NCBI GenBank assembly: GCA_905480645.1
Contig: CAJQRC010000017.1
Span: 1-64,000, forward strand
DNA length: 64,000 nt
Reading direction: 5' to 3'
Source of the DNA: an uncultured Tateyamaria sp.
Lineage (GTDB): Bacteria; Pseudomonadota; Alphaproteobacteria; Rhodobacterales; Rhodobacteraceae
The translations under genes and the position numbers were made by a program. Each line of letters starts with the position of its first letter. The stretch's first letter is position 1. Shown piece after piece: positions 53,378 through 63,064 of this stretch. The notes under the pieces are model-generated. The model ran no database searches. It had not been told where the DNA came from and saw only the letters and a program-made list of their open reading frames with translations.

Positions 53378-55825
53378 ATGAGTAATTTTCCAACTACGGC
53401 CCGTGTGGTCATCATTGGTGGTGGGGTCGTGGGTACCTCTACACTTTACCATCTTGCAAAAGCTGGATGGGCAGACTGCGTCCTTTTGGAAAAGAATGAA
53501 TTAACAGCAGGATCTACTTGGCATGCTGCAGGTAATTGCCCCAACTTTTCTGGATCGTGGGCTGTAATGAATATGCAGCGCTATGGGCTCGAAATGTATC
53601 GTACTCTGGCAGGTGATGTTGACTACCCAATGAATTATCATGTTACCGGTTCGCTTCGCCTTGGTCATTCGAAAGAGCGAATGCAGGAGTTTGAGCGGGT
53701 TGCAGGCATGGGTCGCTATCAGGGTATTGAGATGTCTGTCATGTCGCCGCGCGAGATGCAGGAATATCACCCTTTTATGGAAATCCATGACCTCGCTGGT
53801 GGTATGTTGGATCCGCTAGATGGTGATATTGATCCAGCGCAATTAACGCAGGCACTCGCTAGAGGTGCAAGGGATGCTGGGGCTCATATTGAACGATTTT
53901 GCCCCGCCATTGGGGTGGAGCGCGATGGTGATGAGTGGATTGTCAAAACGGATAAAGGAGACATCCGTTGCGATTATGTTGCAAACTGTGCTGGTTATTA
54001 TGCGCAAAGGGTTGGTGAGATGTTCAAGCCTTTTGGTGGTCGTACTGTGCCAATGGTTGTAATGTCTCATCAGTATTTTTTAACAGAAGAAATTGCGGAA
54101 GTTGCTGCTTGGACAAAGGATAAAGGCCATAAACTGCCAATAATACGTGACGTCGATATAAGTTACTATCTACGTCAAGATAAGTCTGGTTTGAATCTTG
54201 GTCCCTATGAACGGAACTGTAAGGCTCATTGGATTACGCCAGAAGACCCAATGCCTGAAGACTTTTCTTTTCAACTTTATCCGGATGATTTGGAACGTCT
54301 TGAATTTTATATTGAGGATGCGATGGCGCGAGTTCCTGCTTTGGGCCAGGCAGGTGTTAACCGCAACATTAATGGCCCCATTCCGTACGCTCCGGACGGT
54401 TTGCCAATGATCGGCCCAATGCCTGGTGTCAAGAACGCCTTTGAGGGGCACTGCTTTACCTTTGGTATTGCTCAGGGTGGTGGAGCAGGCAAAGTGCTCT
54501 CAGAATGGATTATGCACGGTGAGACTGAATGGGATATGTGGGCTACCGATACTCGCCGTTATACCAACTACGCTGATCATGAATATTGTTTAGCCAAAGC
54601 AATAGAAACATACGGCCACGAATATGGAATGCATTTTCCACATCATGAATGGCCAGCAGGGCGAGATAAAAAACTATCGCCTGTTGACGGCTTAGTCCGT
54701 TCTGCTGGTGGTCAAATGGGTTCTTACAATGGATGGGAACGCGTAAATTGGTTCTCTAAAGCTGGTGATGATACCTCAGAGAAAGCAACTCAAACATGGG
54801 AACGCGCTGGCCCTTGGGCGTTGCGGGTTAAAGAAGAGGTGGAGGCTGTACGCGATAATGTTGGCGTGTTGGATTTGGCAGGTTTTTCGCGATTTAATCT
54901 CAGTGGTGGAGGGGCTGCTGAGTGGTTGCGATGTCAGATTGCTGGTTCTTTACCCAAAGCGGGTCGAATGACGTTAGGATATTTTCCTGATAACCGCGGT
55001 CGAATTTTAACTGAAATGTCGATTATCCGGCATTCTGATGATGATTTCACTCTTATAACGGCAGCTTTAGCTCAATGGCATGATTTTGAAATACTTAGTA
55101 ATTCTTTGACAGACGGGTTGAGCCTGACAGACCATACTGATGAATTCTCAACTCTTATTGTAAGTGGACCCAAGTCTCGTGATCTGTTCGAAAGCCTTAA
55201 GACACAAGCAGATTTGTCATTGGGTTGGTTAAGTCATCAGGATGCAGTTGTTGCTGGTACAGCTTGTCGTTTGCTCCGTGTATCTTTTGCTGGTGAATTG
55301 GGTTGGGAAGTACATGCGCCAAATGCTGAAATTCCAAAATTATATGAGGCGATAAAGGGCGCAGGTGCCAAGCCATTTGGTATGTATGCTTTGAATTCCA
55401 TGCGGATTGAAAAAGGTTATCGTACGTGGAAGGGAGATCTGTCGACAGATTACACCCTATTTGAAGGTGGGTTGGATCGATTTATCAAACTTGAAAAGCC
55501 ACAAAATTTCCCTGGAAAGGCAGCCTTGCAAAATGAACAGCAACAGGGTGCTAAGAAGCGTTTTATTACTATGGTCGTCGATTCTGGTGACTATGATGCG
55601 CCATACATGTCTACTATATGGTGCGGCGATGAGGTTGTTGGAGAAACGACTTCTGGAGATTGGGGATATCGGGTCAATGCGTCTATTGCGCTTGGTGTAG
55701 TACGGGTGGATCTGTCTGTGCCTGGCACAGTTCTTGAAATTGAGATGTATGGCCGGCGTTACAAGGCAGTTGTGCAGCCAGATGAGCCACTTTGGGATCA
55801 CACAAACGAAAGGTTACGTGCGTGA
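53378..55825 (+). CDS. FAD-dependent dimethylglycine/sarcosine dehydrogenase-like protein with GcvT domain (copy 1)
   Basis: An 815-residue, two-part enzyme. The N-terminal oxidase has FAD motif VVIIGGGVVGTSTLYHLAKAGW and STWHAAG, whose His corresponds to the covalent-FAD His of dimethylglycine dehydrogenase. The C-terminal half is a GcvT-like aminomethyltransferase fold (GVLDLAGFSRFNLSGGGAAEWL, GWEVHAP, YALNSMRIEKGYRTWKGDLSTDYT) that hands the methyl carbon to tetrahydrofolate. It oxidatively demethylates an N-methyl amine such as dimethylglycine or sarcosine. It overlaps the homocysteine methyltransferase gene by 4 bp (GTGA). It has the same length as copy 2 but clearly different sequence. 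Confidence 0.85.
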   Translation: MSNFPTTARVVIIGGGVVGTSTLYHLAKAGWADCVLLEKNELTAGSTWHAAGNCPNFSGSWAVMNMQRYGLEMYRTLAGDVDYPMNYHVTGSLRLGHSKERMQEFERVAGMGRYQGIEMSVMSPREMQEYHPFMEIHDLAGGMLDPLDGDIDPAQLTQALARGARDAGAHIERFCPAIGVERDGDEWIVKTDKGDIRCDYVANCAGYYAQRVGEMFKPFGGRTVPMVVMSHQYFLTEEIAEVAAWTKDKGHKLPIIRDVDISYYLRQDKSGLNLGPYERNCKAHWITPEDPMPEDFSFQLYPDDLERLEFYIEDAMARVPALGQAGVNRNINGPIPYAPDGLPMIGPMPGVKNAFEGHCFTFGIAQGGGAGKVLSEWIMHGETEWDMWATDTRRYTNYADHEYCLAKAIETYGHEYGMHFPHHEWPAGRDKKLSPVDGLVRSAGGQMGSYNGWERVNWFSKAGDDTSEKATQTWERAGPWALRVKEEVEAVRDNVGVLDLAGFSRFNLSGGGAAEWLRCQIAGSLPKAGRMTLGYFPDNRGRILTEMSIIRHSDDDFTLITAALAQWHDFEILSNSLTDGLSLTDHTDEFSTLIVSGPKSRDLFESLKTQADLSLGWLSHQDAVVAGTACRLLRVSFAGELGWEVHAPNAEIPKLYEAIKGAGAKPFGMYALNSMRIEKGYRTWKGDLSTDYTLFEGGLDRFIKLEKPQNFPGKAALQNEQQQGAKKRFITMVVDSGDYDAPYMSTIWCGDEVVGETTSGDWGYRVNASIALGVVRVDLSVPGTVLEIEMYGRRYKAVVQPDEPLWDHTNERLRA

Positions 55826-56715
55826 CAGACATTATTTTGTTGGATGGTGGTATGGGTCAAGAGTTGGTGCAACGCGCTGGTGACAAGCCGACTGCGCTTT
55901 GGTCTACACAAATAATGATTGATCACCCAGGCATGGTAGCCGGTGTGCATGCTGACTTTTATTCCGCAGGAGCAACTATCGCGACAGCTAATAGCTATGC
56001 AATTCACCGCGATCGATTAGCAAAAACTGAAATGGAAGGCCGTTTTTTTGATCTACACGCAATGGCTATCGCTGAGGCAAAGGCTGCCACAGTAGCCCAT
56101 GGTTCCGGTCAGATTGCGGGTGCGATTGGTCCACTTGGTGCGAGTTACCGGCCTGATTTACATCCAGAGACTAATGTTGCTGTGCGCCTGTTTGCTGAGG
56201 TGGCAGAACAATTAGTGGACAATAGTGAATTAATTATTGGAGAAACGATTGCGTCAATTGCACATGCACAAGATTTCTTAACTGCAACAAAACCTTTGGG
56301 TAAGCCAGTCTGGCTGGCGTTAACTTTGGACGATAGTGATGGTACCCGTCTGCGATCTGGTGAACCAGTTGCAAGTGTACTTCCAGTGATTGAAAGCGGG
56401 GTAGGTGCAATACTAATCAATTGCTGTACTCCGGAAGTTATACCTGACGCTCTCAAGATTATCGGTGAAGTGGGTATACCCTATGGGGCTTACGCTAATG
56501 GTTTTGAACACATTACTGATGAATTTTTGAGAGATTCCCCAACAGTCGATACTTTAAATTTACGTCGCGATTTTACGCCAAAGCTCTATGCAGATCATGT
56601 AATGGGTTGGATTGACCAAGGTGCTACTATTGTTGGTGGCTGCTGTGAAGTTGGTCCAACGCATATTGCGGAAATTGCTGAACAGTTGCGTGTAGCTGGG
56701 CATCAGATTGTTTAA
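55822..56715 (+). CDS. Homocysteine S-methyltransferase family protein, probably betaine-homocysteine type
   Basis: About 297 residues. The start DIILLDGGMGQELVQRAGD and zinc-binding cysteines in LINCCTPEV and IVGGCCEVGPTHI identify the homocysteine methyltransferase domain. The GTG at 55822 overlaps the stop of the upstream gene and follows AAAGG; the track start at 55792 lies inside it. Flanked by two dimethylglycine-dehydrogenase-like genes, it would fit betaine + homocysteine giving dimethylglycine + methionine (inference). S-methylmethionine could be the alternative methyl donor. Cytoplasmic. Confidence 0.82.
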   Translation: MTDIILLDGGMGQELVQRAGDKPTALWSTQIMIDHPGMVAGVHADFYSAGATIATANSYAIHRDRLAKTEMEGRFFDLHAMAIAEAKAATVAHGSGQIAGAIGPLGASYRPDLHPETNVAVRLFAEVAEQLVDNSELIIGETIASIAHAQDFLTATKPLGKPVWLALTLDDSDGTRLRSGEPVASVLPVIESGVGAILINCCTPEVIPDALKIIGEVGIPYGAYANGFEHITDEFLRDSPTVDTLNLRRDFTPKLYADHVMGWIDQGATIVGGCCEVGPTHIAEIAEQLRVAGHQIV

Positions 56716-56724
56716 GGATTAAAA

Positions 56725-59172
56725 ATGCCAAATCTTTCTACTTCAGCTCGTGTAGTCATTATCGGTGGTGGCGTTATTGGTTGCTCTGTAGCTTATCACC
56801 TGACTAAACTTGGGTGGTCTGATGTCGTGTTATTGGAACGAAAACAGCTTACATCAGGGACAACATGGCATGCAGCAGGCTTAATCGCGCAACTGCGTGC
56901 AACGGCCAATATGACTAAACTGGCGAAATACAGTCAAGAGTTGTATGGTAATCTGGAAATAGAAACTGGTGTTGCAACAGGTTTTAAAAGAGTAGGTTCA
57001 ATTACCGCTGCGCTTACAAATGAGCGACTTGAAGAGCTGCACCGCCAGGCAGGCATGGCGCGGGCTTTTGGAGTTGAAGTTGAAGAAATTTCTCCAGCTC
57101 AAGTAAAAGAAAAATACAGCCATCTCAATATTCAGGACGTTAAGGGCGGTGTATATCTACCATTAGACGGCCAAGGTGATCCAGCCAACATTGCGCTAGC
57201 ATTGGCTAAAGGAGCGCGAAAGCGTGGTGCACAAGTGCAGGAACGGGTTGCTGTTAAAGAAATTACGCGCAGTGGACGTTCTGTGACAGGAGTGAACTGG
57301 CAATCTGAAGATGGAACATTGGGTCATATTGGTTGCGATATGATAGTTAACTGCGCCGGGATGTGGGGCCATGAGGTTGGTCGCATGATGGGCGTTAATG
57401 TGCCACTTCAAGCGTGTGAGCACTTTTATATAGTCACTGAAGCAATTCCAGGTTTGGCTCAACTGCCTGTTCTTAGAGTGCCGGACGAATGCGCTTACTA
57501 TAAAGAAGATGCAGGAAAAATATTGTTGGGTGCGTTTGAACCAAACGCTAAACCGTGGGCTGTGAATGGTATCCCACAGGATTTCGAGTTTGATCAGTTA
57601 CCTGAGGATTTTGATCATTTTGAACCAATTCTTGAAGCTGCTGTCAATCGGATGCCGATGCTAGCTGATGCTGGCATACATACATTCTTTAATGGTCCCG
57701 AGAGTTTCACACCTGATGATGCTTATCACCTTGGTTTGGCGCCAGAGATGGATAACGTTTGGGTAGCGGCAGGCTTTAACTCGATTGGAATTCAATCTGC
57801 AGGAGGTGCTGGAATGGCGCTGGCGCAGTGGATGGAAGATAATGCAAAGCCTTTTGACCTTGGAGACGTGGACATCTCCCGAATGCAACCTTTTCAAGGG
57901 AATAGAAGTTATCTGGCTGAGCGTTCAACGGAAACATTGGGGCTGCTTTATGCTGACCATTTCCCTTATCGCCAAAAAACAACTGCGCGGGGTGTACGGC
58001 GAACACCTTTTCATCAAAACCTTTTAAATCATGGCGCAGTGATGGGCGAACTAGCGGGCTGGGAACGTGCCAACTGGTTTGCACGTAAGGGCCAATCGGC
58101 AAAATATGAATATTCATGGAAGCGGCAAAGTTTCTTTGACAATGTTGCAGAGGAGCACAGCGCTGTACGCAAAAATGTTGGTATTTACGATATGTCATCA
58201 TTTGGCAAACTCAAGGTTGAAGGGCCAGATGCTTGCACTTTTATGAATTACGTTGCTGGTGGACAGTGTGACGTGCCCATAGGCAAGATCGTTTATACTC
58301 AGTTTTTGAACCAACGCGGCGGAATAGAAGCAGATGTTACCGTAACCCGTCTGTCGGAAGTAGCTTATTTAGTAGTGACACCGGCAGCAACTTGTTTGGC
58401 AGATACAACATGGATGCGACGGCATATCGGAGATATGCGTGTGGTTATTACAGACGTTTCTGCTGGCGAAGGCGTGTTGGCTGTTATGGGTCCGAACGCT
58501 CGCAAACTTTTGCAAACTGTATCGCCGGCCGATTTTTCAAATAAAACGAACCCATTTGGAACAGCACAGGAGATTGAGTTAGGCATGGCTCTCGCTAGAG
58601 TACACCGTGTTACCTATGTGGGAGAACTGGGCTGGGAGGTTTATGTTTCCTCTGACATGGCTGGCCACGTATTTGAAACGTTATTTGATGCCGGTCAGGA
58701 TCTTGGAGTTAAATTGTGCGGTATGCATATGATGGATACATGCCGGATCGAAAAAGGATTTCGTCATTTTGGTCATGATATAACCTGCGAAGATCACGTT
58801 CTTGAGGCCGGTTTGGGCTTTGCCGTAAACATCAACAAATCTTCATTTGTCGGTCGCGAAGCTGTATTTCAGAAAAAAGAACTGGGGCTATCAAAGCGTT
58901 TGCTGCAGTTCAAGCTCGCTGATCCAGAACCGCTTTTATATCATAATGAACCAATTCTCCGTAATGGTGAAATTGTTGGGTATTTAAGTTCGGGTGCATA
59001 TGGACATCATCTGGGTGCAGCAATGGGCTTGGGTTACATAGACTGCACCGGGGAATCGGCAGCAGATGTTCTTGGCTCAACTTATGAAATTGATATTGCC
59101 GGAACTCGAGTACTAGCTGATGCGTCACTTAAGCCGATGTATGATCCAAAAGCGGAACGAGTGAAGGTTTAA
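56725..59172 (+). CDS. FAD-dependent dimethylglycine/sarcosine dehydrogenase-like protein with GcvT domain (copy 2)
   Basis: An 815-residue paralogue of the 53378 gene with the same layout. The FAD motif VVIIGGGVIGCSVAYHLTKLGW and TTWHAAGL, with the flavin-linking His, sit in the first half. The GcvT-like half has GIYDMSSFGKLKVEGPDACTFMNYV, GELGWEVYVSS and MDTCRIEKGFRHFGHDI. It is closer to the well-known dimethylglycine dehydrogenase pattern (HAAGLIAQLRAT). The two copies probably act on successive methylamines (dimethylglycine, then sarcosine), giving glycine and two methylene-THF. It starts 9 bp after the methyltransferase gene. Confidence 0.88.
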   Translation: MPNLSTSARVVIIGGGVIGCSVAYHLTKLGWSDVVLLERKQLTSGTTWHAAGLIAQLRATANMTKLAKYSQELYGNLEIETGVATGFKRVGSITAALTNERLEELHRQAGMARAFGVEVEEISPAQVKEKYSHLNIQDVKGGVYLPLDGQGDPANIALALAKGARKRGAQVQERVAVKEITRSGRSVTGVNWQSEDGTLGHIGCDMIVNCAGMWGHEVGRMMGVNVPLQACEHFYIVTEAIPGLAQLPVLRVPDECAYYKEDAGKILLGAFEPNAKPWAVNGIPQDFEFDQLPEDFDHFEPILEAAVNRMPMLADAGIHTFFNGPESFTPDDAYHLGLAPEMDNVWVAAGFNSIGIQSAGGAGMALAQWMEDNAKPFDLGDVDISRMQPFQGNRSYLAERSTETLGLLYADHFPYRQKTTARGVRRTPFHQNLLNHGAVMGELAGWERANWFARKGQSAKYEYSWKRQSFFDNVAEEHSAVRKNVGIYDMSSFGKLKVEGPDACTFMNYVAGGQCDVPIGKIVYTQFLNQRGGIEADVTVTRLSEVAYLVVTPAATCLADTTWMRRHIGDMRVVITDVSAGEGVLAVMGPNARKLLQTVSPADFSNKTNPFGTAQEIELGMALARVHRVTYVGELGWEVYVSSDMAGHVFETLFDAGQDLGVKLCGMHMMDTCRIEKGFRHFGHDITCEDHVLEAGLGFAVNINKSSFVGREAVFQKKELGLSKRLLQFKLADPEPLLYHNEPILRNGEIVGYLSSGAYGHHLGAAMGLGYIDCTGESAADVLGSTYEIDIAGTRVLADASLKPMYDPKAERVKV

Positions 59173-59232
59173 ACTGTCATATACTGGTATAATCAATTTT
59201 TGTTAAGTTAGAAGACGAAAGGGTTAAACCGA

Positions 59233-60132
59233 ATGACACAGCAATCCGGTGACACACCGAAGGGTCTTGGCTTTGCGCTTGGGGCATATTTTTTGTGGGG
59301 CCTACTTCCTATCTATATGAAAATGCTGAGCCATATCGGTCCAGCTGAGGTGGTCGCACATCGTATTATTTGGTCAGTTCCAATTGCAGGTATTTTGCTT
59401 ATCATACTTGGACGCACTAAGGATTTGCGCGTAGCTATTTCCAATCCAAGTATGCTTATAATGGGATGTTTTACTGCTGGGCTCATAACGATTAATTGGG
59501 GTATATATATTTGGGCGATAGCGTCGGGGCGAACGTTAGACGCTGCACTGGGATATTACATTAATCCACTTTTTAGTCTTGCTCTTGGAGTAATCTTTTT
59601 GCGTGAACGGCCCTCGCCTGCTCAATTAATTGCAATCGGGTTGGCGGTTTGTGCAGTTGCTGTTTTGACAATTTCAATGGGGAAAGTTCCTTGGGTTTCA
59701 CTGGGCTTAACAGTCAGTTGGGGGCTCTATGCTCTTTGTAAAAAGCAGTTACCAATTGGGCCTAATCAGGGATTTTTATTGGAAGTCCTTATTTTATTAG
59801 TTCCTGCACTTTGCTACATTACCTATCTCGGTTTGACTGGACAGAGTTCGTTTTTGGTTGGTGATATGCGAACAAACTGGTTATTACTGGGGTGTGGAAT
59901 TGTGACGGCCATTCCTCTAATTTTATATGCCAATGGTGCCAAGGAATTGCAATTATCAACAATTGCAGTTTTGCAATATATTGCGCCAACGATGATCTTC
60001 CTTGTCGCAGTCTTTGTATTTGGAGAAGAATTTGGAAATGCTCGGATAATAGCATTTCCAATAATTTGGCTGGCATTAATTATTTATTCCACTTCGATGG
60101 TTCGACAAATGCGCGCAGCTACCTCTCCGTAA
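59233..60132 (+). CDS. rarD: EamA-family transporter RarD
   Basis: A 299-residue protein with ten membrane helices. It starts with the RarD pattern GLGFALGAYFLWGLLPIYMKMLSHIGPAEVVAHRIIWSVPIAG. NWGIYIWAIASGRTLDAALGYYINPLFSLALGVIFLRERPS and LYALCKKQLPIGPNQGFLLEVLILLVPALCYI are typical. EamA proteins export metabolites or amino acids; the RarD substrate is not settled. GAAAGGG lies before the ATG. It follows the betaine module by 60 bp in the same direction and may be its last gene. Confidence 0.9.
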   Translation: MTQQSGDTPKGLGFALGAYFLWGLLPIYMKMLSHIGPAEVVAHRIIWSVPIAGILLIILGRTKDLRVAISNPSMLIMGCFTAGLITINWGIYIWAIASGRTLDAALGYYINPLFSLALGVIFLRERPSPAQLIAIGLAVCAVAVLTISMGKVPWVSLGLTVSWGLYALCKKQLPIGPNQGFLLEVLILLVPALCYITYLGLTGQSSFLVGDMRTNWLLLGCGIVTAIPLILYANGAKELQLSTIAVLQYIAPTMIFLVAVFVFGEEFGNARIIAFPIIWLALIIYSTSMVRQMRAATSP

Positions 60133-60280
60133 CCTTAGATTTTAAAAAAATGGTTTGCCGCCTAAATCAATTATTAAATTTTTTAATCATTTTTCTTTTG
60201 TAGCTAAATATTCACTTATATAAGCCATTATTTTACCCCGCATTGGTTGCATGAGGAGCTAACATCTGAAAATCTGCACT

Positions 60281-60928
60281 ATGGAAATGGAATATTGCCC
60301 CCCAGTTGCGCCTTTATCGGTGTTATATGATGATGCCGAGCTTTTGGTAGTTGATAAGCCGTCCGGCCTTTTGTCGGTGCCTGGAAAGGGTAAGCATTTA
60401 TCAGATTGTTTGATTTCTAGGGTACAGATGGTCTGGCCTCATGCATTATTAGTACACCGTTTGGATCGGGATACATCTGGTGTCATGGTCTTTGGACTTA
60501 CGTCACATGCACAGCGTTTTTTGTCCAAGCAATTCGAACTTAGGGCTGCGAAAAAGGTATATATTGCAAGGGTTTGGGGACGACTTACGCCTAAAGCTGG
60601 GCGAGTTGATTTGCCGCTAATAGTCGATTGGCCAAACCGTCCTAAACAGCATGTTGATATTGATAAAGGTAAACCAGCTGTCACTGATTGGCGGGTGATA
60701 CGAGACTCTGAAACTGAGAGCCGAGTGAGGCTTATGCCTAAAACTGGGCGGAGCCATCAGTTACGGGTTCATATGTTAGCATTGGGACACCCAATTTTAG
60801 GAGATCCGTTTTATGCAGAAGGGCTAGCCCGTAATTTCGAGCGATTGATGCTGCATTCAGAAGAGTTAAAAATTAAACACCCTGACAGTGGAAAAATGAT
60901 GCGGTTTCGTAAGCCCTCACCATTTTAA
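60281..60928 (+). CDS. rluA: RNA pseudouridine synthase RluA
   Basis: A 215-residue protein, near the E. coli RluA length. The catalytic Asp is in LLVHRLDRDTSGVMVF, with KPSGLLSVPGKG near the start and TGRSHQLRVHMLALGHPILGD near the end. It lacks an S4 domain, as RluA does, and modifies 23S rRNA and some tRNAs. The best Shine-Dalgarno (GAGGAG at 60253-60258) suits a CTG at 60266 in the same frame better than the ATG at 60281, so a non-canonical start is possible. Confidence 0.88.
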   Translation: MEMEYCPPVAPLSVLYDDAELLVVDKPSGLLSVPGKGKHLSDCLISRVQMVWPHALLVHRLDRDTSGVMVFGLTSHAQRFLSKQFELRAAKKVYIARVWGRLTPKAGRVDLPLIVDWPNRPKQHVDIDKGKPAVTDWRVIRDSETESRVRLMPKTGRSHQLRVHMLALGHPILGDPFYAEGLARNFERLMLHSEELKIKHPDSGKMMRFRKPSPF

Positions 60929-60966
60929 AGATAAAGGCATTGTTAATACTTTTATCAAAAAATAAA

Positions 60967-60994
60967 AAAGGACGCACCAGCAGGCACGCCCTTT
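60967..60994. terminator. Terminator between rluA and the cold-shock gene
   Basis: Hairpin AAAGGACGCACC - AGCA - GGCACGCCCTTT (12 bp with G-T pairs). On the minus strand TTTTTTATTTTTTG follows, a clear terminator for the csp gene. On the plus strand ATTTTA follows, so it may also end rluA. Confidence 0.8.
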
Positions 60995-61021
60995 ATTTTA
61001 ACCCATTTGGGACAAATTAAT

Positions 61022-61228
61022 TTACGCAAGCGCGATGTTTGACGCACTCTCGCGGCCATCACGACCAGCTTCGATATCAAATGTAACCTTTTGGTTATCA
61101 GCTAAACCAGTTAGGCCAGCGCGCTCGACAGCTGAAATGTGTACAAACACATCTTTGCTGCCGCCATCGGGTGCAATAAAGCCGAAGCCTTTTGTAGTAT
61201 TAAACCATTTAACGGTGCCAGTAGCCAT
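61022..61228 (-). CDS. Cold-shock protein, CspA family
   Basis: A 68-residue single cold-shock domain. RNP1 is KGFGFIAP and RNP2 is VFVHISA in [39 protein letters not shown]. It binds single-stranded RNA as a chaperone. The ATG at 61228 follows AGGAGAATAACG; the track start at 61255 adds nine residues upstream of the Shine-Dalgarno. The 257-bp region upstream to 61485 has no gene and may hold a long structured leader, as is common for cold-shock mRNAs. Confidence 0.95.
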   Translation of the reverse strand: MATGTVKWFNTTKGFGFIAPDGGSKDVFVHISAVERAGLTGLADNQKVTFDIEAGRDGRESASNIALA

Positions 61229-61485
61229 CGTTATTCTCCTGTTAATGCTGCCCACGGAATGTGGCAGGTCGGCAAAGTCAGTGCAAGATCGTAAGACTGA
61301 GCCGAAAGGAGCAGAAAAATCGATAGTGGTAACGTCGCGCTGGTCAAATAGACGGACTAGTAGAAAATAGCAAGCACTTCGACATGTTAGATCGAAAGGA
61401 GCGCCAATCTGCTGAGCATTAAAAGTTCTTTTTTATCTTATAAACCAAGTGATGCTGCCTTTAAAAATAATCTTTAATCTACAAT

Positions 61486-62925
61486 TTACTCTGGAGACCA
61501 ACCCGCTACCGCTTTGATTTCAAGGAAATCCAAAATGCCCCATATACCTCCTTCGCGTCCATTACCAGATTGCTTCATTCCACCAAAAGGTGACCCGGCA
61601 GCTCTGGATGCTCCATTCATTTCGACCATGCCTGAACGAAGTTTTCGCGCCATTCGGTTCAGTCGGGCACCGTTCTGGGTTTGCACATAGTTGGTGAGCC
61701 CGTATGGCGTGTCATTGGCTATCTCTAGAGCCTCTTCTTCCGTTTCGAATGGAATGATGGATAAAACTGGGCCAAAAATTTCTTCGCGGGCTATCGTCAT
61801 TTGATTATTAACGTCGGCAAATACGGTTGGACGGACGTAGAATCCTTTATTGAATCCTTCGGGTCGTCCTGTTCCACCAGCAACCAGCTTGGCACCTTCA
61901 TCAAGCCCTTTTTGAATGAGATCCTGAATTTTATTCCATTGAACTTGATTTACAACAGGACCAATGTGCCGACCTTCTGCTGATGCTGGACCAACCGTTA
62001 CGCTATCTGCAATCAAAGCGGCCTCTTGTACTGCAGAATCGTATTTGCTTCGTTCTACGAGCATACGGCTAGGAGCGTTGCAAGACTGGCCGGTGTTGTT
62101 CATCATGTGTAAAACACCGCGTTTTACCGCTTTTTCGTCGGCATCCTCAAAAATAACGTTGGCCCCTTTGCCTCCCAACTCAAGGTGAACACGTTTTAAT
62201 GTTTCCGCAGCATTTATGGAAATAAGGCGACCAGCGCGCGATGAACCGGTGAAACTTACCATGTCAACATCGGGATGGCATGAGAGTGCAGTACCAGTTC
62301 CTGCACCGTCACCGTTCAACATATTAAACACACCTGCTGGAAAGCCAGCTTCGTCTATCATTTCGGCAAATATAATTGCGTTGAGTGGTGATTCCTCAGA
62401 GGGTTTTAATATCATAGTACAGCCCGCAATGGCTGCTGCACCAACCTTGAGTGTGATTTGGTTCATAGGCCAATTCCACGGTGTAATGAGTGCAGCAACG
62501 CCAACCGCTTCGTGTATAATTCGATCCTTAGGTGTATGGTCGTTGAGAGGTTGGTCAAATTGAAAATCTTTGGCAGCTTTTATAAAATTTTTCAGATGCC
62601 ATGTGCCTGCCCCCACTTGCTGGGTTCGCGACATGTCGTAGGGCGCACCCATTTCGGTAGACATAGCCTTTGCAATATCCTCAGAGCGTCTGTCATAAAT
62701 TTCCACTAATTTTTCAACAAGCGCGATTCTTTTTGCGACTGGTGTAGCAGTCCAACCTGAAAAGGCAGCTTTTGCTGCAGCTACAGCATTATCTACATCA
62801 GTCTGACCACCCAATGAGATTGTCGTTGTTGGTTCTTCAGTTGAGGGGTCAATCACGAGGTGATCTGTGCCATCTACTGGGTGAACCCACTGGCCGTTTA
62901 TGTAGAACTTGCATTTTTTCAGCAC
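61486..62925 (-). CDS. NAD(P)-dependent aldehyde dehydrogenase
   Basis: A 479-residue classical aldehyde dehydrogenase. The catalytic Cys is in NNTGQSCNAPSRML and the general-base Glu in LELGGKGANV. The cofactor segments ITPWNWPMNQITLKVGAAAIAGCTMILKPSE and FTGSSRAGRLI are intact. The start is GTG at 62925 with AAGGAG 8 nt upstream. Substrate not evident; the segment SPFGGMKQSGNGREGG is general to the family. It is divergent from the peroxiredoxin gene with a 139-bp gap. It is a non-acylating type, unlike the enzyme at 18253. Confidence 0.92.
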   Translation of the reverse strand: MLKKCKFYINGQWVHPVDGTDHLVIDPSTEEPTTTISLGGQTDVDNAVAAAKAAFSGWTATPVAKRIALVEKLVEIYDRRSEDIAKAMSTEMGAPYDMSRTQQVGAGTWHLKNFIKAAKDFQFDQPLNDHTPKDRIIHEAVGVAALITPWNWPMNQITLKVGAAAIAGCTMILKPSEESPLNAIIFAEMIDEAGFPAGVFNMLNGDGAGTGTALSCHPDVDMVSFTGSSRAGRLISINAAETLKRVHLELGGKGANVIFEDADEKAVKRGVLHMMNNTGQSCNAPSRMLVERSKYDSAVQEAALIADSVTVGPASAEGRHIGPVVNQVQWNKIQDLIQKGLDEGAKLVAGGTGRPEGFNKGFYVRPTVFADVNNQMTIAREEIFGPVLSIIPFETEEEALEIANDTPYGLTNYVQTQNGARLNRMARKLRSGMVEMNGASRAAGSPFGGMKQSGNGREGGIWGILDFLEIKAVAGWSPE

Positions 62926-63064
62926 AGTTGTGTCTCCTTGACTGGATAAAAGTTACCTTGAGGGGGATATTCGCATTGTCAAAAGCTGGTAGCAATAGAG
63001 GGGATGTATTTCAGTGGTTTCTGCATTAGATAAATCCAATAAACTTAAATGATGGAGAATTACT

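Noticed and set aside
53378-59172. Two 815-residue flavoproteins as a recent tandem duplication
   Set aside because: Equal length and domain order but clearly diverged sequence throughout, so an old paralogue pair and not a recent repeat.
61229-61485. Possible tRNA or small gene upstream of the cold-shock gene
   Set aside because: No cloverleaf or credible frame was found; a long cold-shock mRNA leader is the simpler explanation.
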